Origin: Lamellibrachia columna
Taxonomy: Eukaryota; Annelida; Polychaeta; Sabellida; Siboglinidae
Reading direction: 5' to 3'
Assembly: GCA_963662155.1 (NCBI GenBank)
Contig: OY759270.1
Location: 53,476,374 to 53,540,373 of the forward strand
Length of the DNA stretch: 64,000 bases
The notes below the pieces were generated by a model. That model saw nothing but the letters and a program-made list of their open reading frames with translations, searched no databases and was not told where the DNA came from. Both the position numbers and the translations under genes were made by a program. Positions 40,793-52,800 of this stretch are shown here, in pieces; position 1 is the first letter of the stretch; the number at the start of each line of letters is the position of its first letter.

Positions 40793-43580
40793 AGTAAAAA
40801 CGCAATACACGATAATTTATTAACATTCATGATTATGCACTGCACATACTAAAACCACAAACTTCATATAAACCAAGTTATACACAGCAAAGCGACAACT
40901 ACGCCTAGTACCGTAACTGGGCGTTGCTTACAGGAACTGTGTAGCCGAACCTGTTACACTCGTCTTGCCTCGTTGGTAACTCGAGATCTAACACGGTATG
41001 TAACCGAATCATCCGAAACAAACACCAAGATGTCTTACGGCAATGCTTCTCTCCTTTTCGCAAATTATCGCCATAAGCAACATTTGTGTGACAAGGTGAT
41101 GTCATAAAATTCCACGTAAGCTAACAAACAGTTATTAGAATGACGTCATAAGCAGGATTTGAATACAGGTGACGTAATATGTTCCACTCGCGGCCAGTTT
41201 AGGTACCAAACAAGAAATCACATGTCATGACGACACGCCAGCGGTTCAGACATGGCCACATTTGGGTCATCAAAACCACAGCACAATTAGTGTCAATTAT
41301 GTAACATAGTCGTAATGTACGTAGCATAGACGTATATGACGCAGCCAGAAAACAGTATGGTCCGACCACCAAAGCACCATTTCATTGACTCACGTTTGGT
41401 CGTCAACTGCAGTTACGCAGGTACAACTGTAGCATAGGTTTCAAATTGTAACATTTCAACAATACCAAATAATTCGCTAATAATATGGAACTTACTAAAC
41501 CCGTATAACCATTTGCATTGTTTATACAAATCAACACGCTATAATTCACACCTGCCCACAGTTGCTGTTCCCTGTGTAACTTTTGTGGCGCTATCTTTTA
41601 TTGGATACAATTGTGAACAAATAAATATGAAAATCTCCATTGTTTTCACGAGTACATGTTGATAAGTATGAAAAATTGCGTTGGCCACAAACACGCACGC
41701 ACACACACACGCACGAACACACACACGCGCGCGCACACACAGCGACGTGTCAGACTGCTAGTTGAGTATCGTATTGGACAAACCTCTGTCGACCCTGAAC
41801 AACGTCAGTAGAGTCGTGCTGACGGCGGCAGCAAACACAAAATGTCGGAGCTAAAAGCAGCTCTATAAAACATTACAAAAAAGAACGTGTAACATCAACA
41901 TTAGGAAGATCCACATCAACGTAAACACGCTAGTCAAATCAGCATTTAGTACTGGAACAACAATTACGAGAAAATGTAGGCCTTTTTCTCAACCGTTACA
42001 GAGTAGCCTCCATCTTTTAGGTCGACTCGAGTCGGCCCCTGTCTGACAAGTCGTCAGGGTGACAAATATACACAACATAACAATGCTGGAACAAAACTAG
42101 GATAGTATGTTATCAAGATTAAGTAAAGAATACAGCCGGACTTATGTTCTCAGGAAATACCTGCATCTCACCAAGTAGTATTTATCACGCACCATATCAT
42201 CTTTTGTGAAGAGTAAATATCAACTTGCTAAAACTGACTAAAATCCTGTATAATATTATGTATGGCTGTAATCATTGGCAAATTCTCCACTGATTCACGG
42301 AGCAACCACAACACATCAACCTACACACACGCAAAACACAGTTATATGCACTCAAGATTTCTTCAGAGATCAATACTTTTCTGAGTTTATATACTCATCC
42401 ACATTCAACATACCTCTGAAGGTTTAAAACCAATAAATTGTACAATTATATTAATGCCAATTCTTTGAAACGCATATTTCTTGTCAAACTGAACCCAAAA
42501 CCAGTGAATATATTCACACATTACAACATAAGGAAACAAATTAGTCCTCAAACGTAATCGAGATGTAAGTTTGTGCTAAATATAAACATTTCTTCACATT
42601 TCACATTAGATGACAGTTCAGCATACACTTTCATTCACTTCGTCAAGTCACAGTGTTAAGGTTAATCAACACCACATGCACAAATCAAACACCACAATCA
42701 TAGATTACATATTTCACGTAGAATAAAACATTTAAAGAGCGAGCTAGCATGCCTACCACATAGCTAGCATGCCTACCTCATAGCTAGCATGACTACTACA
42801 TAGCTAGCATGCCTACCACATTGCATTGCATTTGTAGTTTGTGCCATGGACCCCTCATCATTTGTTTGCTTCAGATATGCATTATAACGGAACGGAATAA
42901 CGGAAAACATAAACATGCGGACATATGTTAGTGTTCATAATAATTTGCCTAAGTAAGTTAATTTCCTACAGATACAAACACAAAGACACATTCATTATTT
43001 CATATTACAGAGCAAGGTAAATATGTCAAATGGTCCTTTTAGTTGTTGTTCACACTCAGACATGGAACCATCAGAGACACTAAAATAATAGAGAACTCAT
43101 AAATCATGATATTGTCACCGATACATTATCACTGTCCAACACACAGCACAAAATATACAGTTGCAATAAAAGCGAAACAAAAACGATCAGCCTTTCCAAA
43201 ATTAGAAATAAAACAATATTAAAACCTTAAAAAACCACTCTGTTAATTACAACTTGTTTCTGAATCGAGGATGCAATCTATCAATAATTGCAAGCAACAT
43301 TTACAGCCTTTCCAATCACATTATTCCCAAATTAAGTGCAATGGTCAATTCTGCTGAACCACTGCATTATTTAGGCAAAGACTCACTCACGTTGTCCACT
43401 TTTGTTCAAACAACCATTCCAACTTGGAAATGATACCATTAACACTGGCCTGTTAGAGTGTATTGCAGGTCATTTGCCTGAGTGTCAACATCATGACTTT
43501 CTGGTCACCAGGCAGACCATGCTCACTGATTGTGATATGGTCCCCTACTTGTTGGTCCTGCTTGTTGATACTAGGGGGGC
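40793..43580. other. Intergenic, no gene recognised
   Basis: I see no conserved exon. The stretch contains CA/CG-rich sequence at 41,693-41,745 and a 20-bp repeat at 42,745-42,820. The right part probably includes CPT1 3' UTR and polyadenylation sequence, but no signal could be chosen. Confidence 0.4.
42745..42822. repeat. 20-bp tandem repeat (TAGCTAGCATGCCTACCACA)
   Basis: Four units, each with the palindromic GCTAGC/GCATGC core. Confidence 0.9.
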
Positions 43581-43584
43581 TGAT

Positions 43585-43829
43585 GTATCTACTTAACAAA
43601 CAGGTTCTTCATGTCATCAAGAGCCTTGTTGATACTATGTGACAACATTGGGCAACAGCTGGCTAATGTATCTACTTGGCAAACAGGTTCTTCATGTCAT
43701 CAAGAGCCTTGTTGATACTATGTGACAACATTTTCAACAGATGGCTGATGTATCTACTTGGCAAACAGGTTCTTCATTTCATCATGTTGATACTATGTGA
43801 CAACATTGGGTAACAGCTGGTTGATGTAT
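43585..43829 (-). repeat. Tandem copies of the CPT1 terminal exon in its 3' UTR
   Basis: Three decayed units of about 76-83 bp lie directly downstream (minus strand) of the CPT1 stop. Each carries the reverse complement of AAGAACCTGTTTGCCAAGTA (the last codons and stop) or a variant. The copies read [14 protein letters not shown] then stop, or a shortened form, whereas the exon in use reads [14 protein letters not shown]. The repeat unit thus includes coding sequence. Confidence 0.85.
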
Positions 43830-43898
43830 CTACTTGGCAAACAGGTTCTTCATGTCATCATGAGCCTTATTGATCATTCGTCCAAACCGCTTCGAATC
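43830..43898 (-). CDS. CPT1: CPT1 last exon
   Basis: After acceptor TTGGCAG the exon reads [20 protein letters not shown] then AK and TAG (stop at 43,830-43,832). It is phase 0 and continues SCSTT of the preceding exon, matching CPT1A SCPETDSHRFG. The 3' side runs directly into copies of itself. Confidence 0.93.
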   Translation of the reverse strand, partial: DSKRFGRMINKAHDDMKNLFAK

Positions 43899-46800
43899 CT
43901 GCCAACACACATCAGATTTACTGAACAGTTTCTATTTTCTAAATTATGTCTAAATTCCTGTTGTCACTCAACTAACTGCTCCACTTCATCCATTATACAC
44001 ATCCCTTGTGGATAACTTGTATTTTCAGTCCTAATGTCTTCTATCATAATTTTTAGGGCCGGAACAATATACTGGTACACTGGTGTATCGCGATACAAAC
44101 TGCACGGTACGATACACAATATACGTATCGCGGTACACATATGTGACAGTGGTAGGCAAAACATTATACGTATCACATTTGTGAAGCAATAAACGTTCAA
44201 CGCAAGGCACACCTGCCTGTGTATCGATAAAATAGCAAAATATAACGTGTAGTACATTTCCCATATGTATATCTAACTATAATCTAAGTAAAATCTTTGT
44301 GCTGTATCATTGCCTTGTCCACGTGATAAATAAACGTGTGTCTTACTGTTGTTCTATCATTCTAGTCAGTGTAGTCCGTATCGAGATATATATCGTATCA
44401 TGACCTCTGTATCGCGATACATATTGTAATGTGAAGTAGTGTATCATTCCGGCCCTAATAATATTGTAGGTTTTATTGTCTAAATGTACTTGAGAGAAGA
44501 TGCACGCATGCACACATGCTTGCACACCAATCACTACAGTAAATGAATACGTAACAGTTTCATTAGGGTTAAACATGGGAGGTAAACGTACAGTGGTGCT
44601 GCAACTCTTCTTGCTGGAGATGTGGAAAAAGAGGATGTCTTCACCAGCGATGATGTAGGAGACACCGTAGCCGTCATCAGCCACCTGAAATAACAGCAAC
44701 AGAGACGTCAATGTGAAATATTTTGAGGACATTAATGCTGTTTTGAATTAGCATGCAACCACACGCATATAAGAAAACATTACAAAGAGCAAGACGATAA
44801 CATGGCGATAAACAAGTAGAACACAATCTACAGAACAGTTGTCAAAGTGTCCCTGTATTTACAACTACCTCTACACATTCTCAGTGCCAAGTGAGTTGAC
44901 ACACTGTACCAAGATTAGTTTCAGTAGTCTATAGACCCTCCATATCATATGCTCCTGTGCAATTTCTCTAAAAGCCAACAAGGCAAAATAAACTGAGCCA
45001 GAAGAAGATGGACATACTGGTCCAAAGCCGCCTCCAGCTGAGATCAGTTCTGGGTTGCTGCTCAGGTCTAACTTGTCCGTCTGTTGGTGCGGAGTCTGTG
45101 GGAAACATCAACAGTTATCCATTACATATACACTACATCACTTCATGTTAGTGGTTTACAAACATACATCTTACTTCAATCAATTTTATTGCTAAACTTC
45201 TGACAAGAATAAGACAACACAAATAACTTCAACCACATATTCACATCCAAAATACTTGTAGATTGATAGAATCCTGTAAACAGAACGAGGAATTCTCTTG
45301 ACTGTTCCTATAAAGATACGCTAAATTAACTTGCAATTAGAGAGAATATCGCTTTAATAAGTGTGGAAAAAGAACCCAAGTACCTGTGTTCAATTAAGTA
45401 AGTTACAAGTAGTTTACTTTGGAGTAAATAATAAACAAAGATTAGAGGAAATCATAGATGAACAAATTTGTGTAGATGAGCAGTTACTGATCTGTGAATA
45501 AAGTTATGTTCATTACAAAGATATGTTCATGAAATTTATCTTATTGCTAATTATTTATCATCTATGCATGTATGCATGTTTTTTTATAAAAATTATAATC
45601 TAATTTATGTAAACGCAGCCAACATAAACTTTCTTGTTTTTCGCGTTTCTTTTAACATATCTCCATCAAAAGTCAATTTTAATAAATAATACAGAAACAA
45701 GTTTTGTTTAGTTGTTTGCTGGTCCCTTAGCTGGTCCCTTAGCCTGTCACAGTATACAGTCCAGTCCAGCAGACAGGGGCTGTCTTAGCCTGTCACAGTA
45801 TACAGTCCAGTCCAGCAGACAGGGGCTATCTTAGCCTGTCACAGTGTACAGTCCAGTCCAGCAGACAGGGGCTGTCTTAGCCTGTCACAGTATACAGTCC
45901 AGTCCAGCAGACAGGGGCTGTCTTAGCCTGTCACAGTATACAGTCCAGTCCAGCAGACAGGGGCTGTCTTAGCCTGTCACAGTATACAGTCCAGTCCAGC
46001 AGACAGGGGCTGTCTTAGCCAGTCACAGTGTACAGTCCAGTCCAGCAGACAGGGGCTGTCTTAGCCTGTCACAGTATACAGTCCAGTCCAGCAAACAGGG
46101 GCTGCCTTAGCCAGTCACAGTGTACAGTCCAGTCCAGCAGACAGGGGCTGTCTTAGCCTGTCACAGTATACAGTCCAGTCCAGCAGTCAGGGGCTGTCTT
46201 AGCCTGTCACAGTGTACAGTCCAGTCCAGCAGACAGGGGCTGTCTTAGCCTGTCACAGTGTACAGTCCAGTCCAGCAGACAGGGGCTGTCTTAGTCTGTC
46301 ACAGTGTACAGTCCAGTCCAGCAGACAGGGGCTGTCTTAGCCTGTCACAGTGTACAGTCCAGTCCAGCAGACGGGGGCTGTCTTAGCCTGTCACAGTGTA
46401 CAGTCCAGTCCAGCAGACAGGGGCTGTCTTAGCCTGTCACAGTGTACAGTCCAGTCCAGCAGACAGGGGCTGTCTTAGCCTGTCACAGTGTACAGTCCAG
46501 TCCAGCAGACGGGGGCTGTCTTAGCCTGTCACAGTGTACAGTCCAGTCGAGCAGACGGGGGCTGTCTTAGCCTGTCACAGTGTACAGTCCAGTCCAGCAG
46601 ACAGGGGCTGTCTTAGCCTGTCACAGTGTACAGTCCAGTCCTGCAGACAGGAGCTGTCTTAGCCTGTCACAGTGTACAGTCCAGTCCAGCAGACGGGGGC
46701 TGTCTTGGCGTGTCACAGTGTACAGTCCAGTCCTGCAGACAGGGGCTGTCTTAGTCTGTCACAGTATACAGTCCAGTCCAGCAGACAGGGGCTGTCTTAG

Positions 46801-49800
46801 CCTGTCACAGTGTACAGTCCAGTCCAGCGGACAGGGGCTGTCTTAGTCTGTCACAGTGTACAGTCCAGTCCAGCAGACAGGGGCTGTCTTGGCGTGTCAC
46901 AGTGTACAGTCCAGTCCAGCAGACAGGAGCTGTCTTAGCCTGTCACAGTGTACAGTCCAGTCCAGCAGACAGGGGCTGTCTTAGCCTGTCACAGTATACA
47001 GTCCAGTCCAGCAGACAGGGGCTGTCTTAGCCTGTCACAGTGTACAGTCCAGTCCAGCAGACGGGCTGTCTTAGCCTGTCACAGTGTACAGTCCTGTCCA
47101 GCAGACAGGGGCTGTCTTAGCCAGTCACAGTGTACAGTCCAGTCCAGCAGACAGGGGCTGTCTTAGCCAGTCACAGTGTACAGTCCAGTCCAGCAGACAG
47201 GGCCTGTCTTAGCCTGTCACAGTATACAGTCCAGTCCAGCAGACAGGGGCTGTCTTAGTCTGTCACAGTGTACAGTCCAGTCCAGCAGACAGGGGCTGTC
47301 TTGGCCTGTCACAGTGTACAGTCCAGTCCTGCAGACAGGGCCTGTCTTAGCCTGTCACAGTATACAGTCCAGTCCAGCAGGCAGGGGCTGTCTTAGCCTG
47401 TCACAGTGTACAGTCCAGTCCAGCAGACAGGGGCTGTCTTAGCCTGTCACAGTGTACAGTCCAGTCCAGCAGACAGGGGCTGTCTTAGCCTGTCACAGGG
47501 TACAGTCCAGTCCAGCAGACAGGGGCTGTCTTAGTCTGTCACAGTGTACAGTCCAGTCCAGCAGACAGGGGCTGTCTTGGCCTGTCACAGTGTACAGTCC
47601 AGTCCTGCAGACAGGGGCTGTCTTAGCCTGTCACAGTGTACAGTCCAGTCCAGCAGACAGGGGCTGTCTTAGCCTGTCACAGTATACAGTCCAGTCCAGC
47701 AGACAGGGGCTGTCTTAGCCTGTCACAGTATACAGTCCAGTCCAGCAGACAGGGGCTGTCTTAGCCAGTCACAGTGTACAGTCCAGTCCAGCAGACAGGG
47801 GCTGTCTTAGTCTGTCACAGTGTACAGTCCAGTCCAGCAGACGGGGGCTGTCTTAGTCTGTCACAGTGTACAGTCCAGTCCAGCAGGCAGCAGACATGGG
47901 GTTGCTCTGTTAAAACTACCATGTTCTAGTCATTTGTCCCCAAATGTTTCACATTGTCACCTTACCATCTTCTGTTATTTTATGGCAAGTTTAGTGATAA
48001 AATTAAGTTATATTCCATTATGTCTACTAGTATATCAAAATTGTTTTACATATTACTATGACAAGCTGCTTAGAAATCGAACCAAGTTTGTCGAATACAT
48101 TCAGAGAACAATAACACAGTAAGGTATTAGTGCAAGCAACTCGAGTGCAGCGAGACAAGACCAGTGACTTTGTGAGAGTTAAACACTCACACCCAACTAA
48201 CTACACTTTGACAGGGATTATTAACAAAACACTGGCGATAAGTAAACAACACTGGTAGTGACACGACATCGTTAGGACATTGTGCCAAATCTCCACAGTG
48301 CTTAAATAACACACGATCTAAGGACAGAAAGGTTAAAACATCACGACGGACACGCGAAACAGGCTAGGAAAAATCGACTAGCATTGAGGCTGTGCAAATG
48401 TACAACTGTGCAATTTCTGCACCTGAAGTGCAAAGTCAGAAAGTGGATATGATCACAGTTCACGCAAACTAACTGTCGAAAGCAAGCCCTCCCTATCGAC
48501 TTGTAAGAAATGTTGCCAACAGATTATGCAAGTCATGCCATTCTGATCAGAAGTATGCCGCCAATGATGATCTTTTCCCAGCCTGCCTGCAGGACATGCA
48601 AGTATGACAAAGACACCAACAGGTGCACAATGGGTGGACAACAGAGTCTGCTCCCAGTTCCCTGGGCCTCGTCACTTCAGCAGCAAATCCCCAAGTTTAC
48701 ACAGGGATTTGTTTCCCTATATATGGGGTTCTCTTACCCTAAATGTGGGGTTCCCTTACCTATATGATGGGTTTTCTTACCCTATATGTGGGGTTCTCTT
48801 ACCTTATATGTGGGGTTCTCTTACCCTATATGCGGGATTCTCTTCCATTACCCTATATGTGGGGTTCTCTTACCTTATATGTGGGGTTCTCTTCTCTTAC
48901 CTATATGTGGGGTTCTCTTGTCCTATATGTGGGGTTCTCTTACTTTATATGTGGGATTCTCTTGCCCTATATGTAGGATTCTCTTCCATTACCCTATATG
49001 TGGGGTTCTCCTACACTATATGTGGGGGTCATTTAACCTTTTATGCGGGATTCTCTTGCCCTTTGTGGGATTTTCTTCCATTACCCTATGTGTGTTATAT
49101 ATGTTCTCTTGCCCTATATGTGGGATTCTCTTGCCCTATATGTGGGATTCTCTTGCCTTATACGTGGGATTCTCTTGCCATATATGTGGTGTTCTCTTCT
49201 CTAACCCAACATGTGGCGTTCTCCTACCCTCTATCTAGGGTTCTCCTACCCTCTATATAGGGTTCTCTTACCCTATATGTAGGATTCTCCTACCCTCTAT
49301 ATAGGGTTCTCTTGCCCTATATGTAGGGTTCTCCCACCCTCTATCTAGGGTTCTCCTACCCTCTATCTAGGGTTCTCTTGCCCTATATGTGGGGTTCTCC
49401 TACCCTGTATCTAGGGTTCTCTTGCCCTATATGTAGGGTTCTCCCACCCTCTATCTAGGGTTCTCCTACCCTCTATCTAGGGTTCTCTTGCCCTATATGT
49501 AGGGTTCTCCTATCCTCTATCTAGGGTTCTCTTGCCCTCTATCTAGGGTTCTCCTACCCTCTATGTAGGGTTCTCTTTCCCTCTATCTAGGGTTCTCCTA
49601 CCCTCTATCTAGGGTTCTCTTGCCCTATATGTAGGGTTCTCTTGCCCTCTATCTAGGGTTCTCCTACCCTCTATCTAGGGTTCTCTTGCCCTCTATCTAG
49701 GGTTCTCTTGCCCTCTATCTAGGGTTCTCCTACCCTCTATCTAGGGTTCTCTTGCCCTCTATCTAGGGTTCTCCTACCCTCTATGTAGGGTTCTCTTGCC

Positions 49801-52800
49801 CTATATGTAGGGTTCTCCTATCCTCTATTTAGGGTTCTCTTGCCCTCTATCTAGGGTTCTCCTACCCTCTATCTAGGGTTCTCTTGCCCTCTATCTAGGG
49901 TTCTCCTACCCTCTATGTAGGGTTCTCTTGCCCTCTACCTAGGGTTCTCCTACCCTCTATCTAGGGTTCTCTTGCCCTATATGTAGGGTTCTCTTGCCCT
50001 CTATCTAGGGTTCTCCTACCCTCTATCTAGGGTTCTCTTGCCCTCTATCTAGGGTTCTCCTACCCTCTATCTAGGGTTCTCTTGCCCTCTGTCTAGGGTT
50101 CTCCTACCCTCTATCTAGGGTTCTCTTGCCCTCTATCTAGGGTTCTCCTACCCTCTATGTAGGGTTCTCTTGCCCTCTACCTAGGGTTCTCCTACCCTCT
50201 ATCTAGGGTTCTCTTGCCCTATATGTAGGGTTCTCCTATCCTCTATCTAGGGTTCTCTTGCCCTCTATCTAGGGTTCTCCTACCCTCTATGTAGGGTTCT
50301 CTTTCCCTCTATCTAGGGTTCTCCTACCCTCTATCTAGGGTTCTCTTGCCCTATATGTAGGGTTCTCTTGCCCTCTATCTAGGGTTCTCCTACCCTCTAT
50401 CTAGGGTTCTCTTGCCCTCTATCTAGGGTTCTCTTGCCCTCTATCTAGGGTTCTCCTACCCTCTATCTAGGGTTCTCTTGCCCTCTATCTAGGGTTCTCC
50501 TACCCTCTATGTAGGGTTCTCTTGCCCTATATGTAGGGTTCTCCTATCCTCTATTTAGGGTTCTCTTGCCCTCTATCTAGGGTTCTCCTACCCTCTATCT
50601 AGGGTTCTCTGGCCCTCTATCTAGGGTTCTCCTACCCTCTATGTAGGGTTCTCTTGCCCTATATGTAGGGTTCTCCTATCCTCTATTTAGGGTTCTCTTG
50701 CCCTCTATCTAGGGTTCTCCTACCCTCTATCTAGGGTTCTCTTGCCCTCTATCTAGGGTTCTCCTACCCTCTATGTAGGGTTCTCTTGCCCTATATGTAG
50801 GGTTCTCCTATCCTCTATCTAGGGTTCTCCTACCCTCTATCTAGGGTTCTCTGGCCCTCTACCTAGGGTTCTCCTACCCTCTATCTAGGGTTCTCTTGCC
50901 CTATATGTAGGGTTCTCCTATCCTCTATCTAGGGTTCTCTTGCCCTCTATCTAGGGTTCTCCTACCCTCTATGTAGGGTTCTCTTTCCCTCTATCTAGGG
51001 TTCTCCTACCCTCTATCTAGGGTTCTCTTGCCCTATATGTAGGGTTCTCTTGCCCTCTATCTAGGGTTCTCCTACCCTCTATCTAGGGTTCTCTTGCCCT
51101 CTATCTAGGGTTCTCTTGCCCTCTATCTAGGGTTCTCCTACCTTCTATCTAGGGTTCTCTTGCCCTCTATCTAGGGTTCTCCTACCCTCTATGTAGGGTT
51201 CTCTTGCCCTATATGTAGGGTTCTCCTATCCTTTATTTAGGGTTCTCTTGCCCTCTATCTAGGGTTCTCCTACCCTCTATCTAGGGTTCTCTTGCCCTCT
51301 ACCTAGGGTTCTCCTACCCTCTATCTAGGGTTCTCTTGCCCTATATGTAGGGTTCTCTTGCCCTCTATCTAGGGTTCTCCTACCCTCTATCTAGGGTTCT
51401 CTTGCCCTCTGTCTAGGGTTCTCCTACCCTCTATCTAGGGTTCTCTTGCCCTCTGTCTAGGGTTCTCCTACCCTCTATCTAGGGTTCTCTTGCCCTCTGT
51501 CTAGGGTTCTCCTACCCTCTATCTAGGGTTCTCTGGCCCTATATGTGGATAATAAGATCTAGATGCTAGTAACTATGGTTTGTGCATTTGCAGCCCAGTA
51601 TGCCTACTGCCAATGTAAGATCACAGACTATAGCCATACTTGAATTGACGGATCACAGGTGTCATGGCTATGATGTGTCATAGTCAACACTGACATCAAG
51701 TAGACTTGTCATTTGGTCAGTTATGCTGTTTGAAGATTAGCGTTCTCAATTTTACAAGTACACGCATACTGCAGCATAAAGTAATCTGCTGAGAAAGCTG
51801 CACCCTATGGAGTTTGTATCAACAAAAGACAATGCACTTTGCGGAGTTTGTATCAACAATGGACAATGGACCCTGGACACCGGCCCAGGAAGATTGGAGC
51901 AGACGTTCGGACAAACTGAACGGGTTGACTGGTGTCACGGTAACTACCAAGTGGTACCAGTACCAGCTGGCAGTACTGATGTCACCGGGCGGCACAAAGG
52001 CCTACCTTGAAGGACACTAGGCTATTCTGCACCATCTGAAGAACACCAAATGGAATAATTAGGGGGCGTCTCAGACCTGGAAGATTATGAACTTATATAT
52101 GTCGTCTTCCTTCTGCACATGACTTGACATCATTGACACAAGAAATACACACAACATTACATCATTGACACAAGACTTACACATGACATTACATCATTGA
52201 CACAAGACCTACACACAACATTACATCATTGACACAAGACTTACACATGACATGACATCATTGACACAAGACCTACACACAACATTACATCATTGACACA
52301 AGACCTACACAGAAAACACATGACATGACATCACTGATATAAGACCTACACATGACAAGACATCACTGACACGAGACGTGCACATGACATGACATCATTG
52401 ATGCGAGACCTACACATGACATGACATCATTGACACGATACATAAACATGACATTACATCATTGACACAAGACATACACATGACATGACATCACTGACAC
52501 GAGACCCATACATGACACAACATCATTGACATGAGACTTACACATAACACAACATCATTGACACAAGACCTACACACGACACAACATCATTGACACGAGA
52601 CACACACATGATACATCATCGACATGAGACCTACACACGACATGACATCATTGACACGAGACCTACACATGACATGACATCATTGGTGATTCTCTGTGAA
52701 GCTCCAGCACCTTCCCAGCTGCCAATGTTTCTCTGATACCCTAACCCTGGTGGACTGTTTCACGTGATGATCGTGTTGCAGTGTGTTGTGTACACTAGGT

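Noticed and set aside
46580..48122. Frames of 70-100 codons repeating VQSSPADRG
   Set aside because: Products of the 46-bp satellite.
48712..51545. Telomere-like or interstitial telomeric repeat (CTAGGG)
   Set aside because: The unit is 22 bp and not TTAGGG. It lies within a CPT1 intron.
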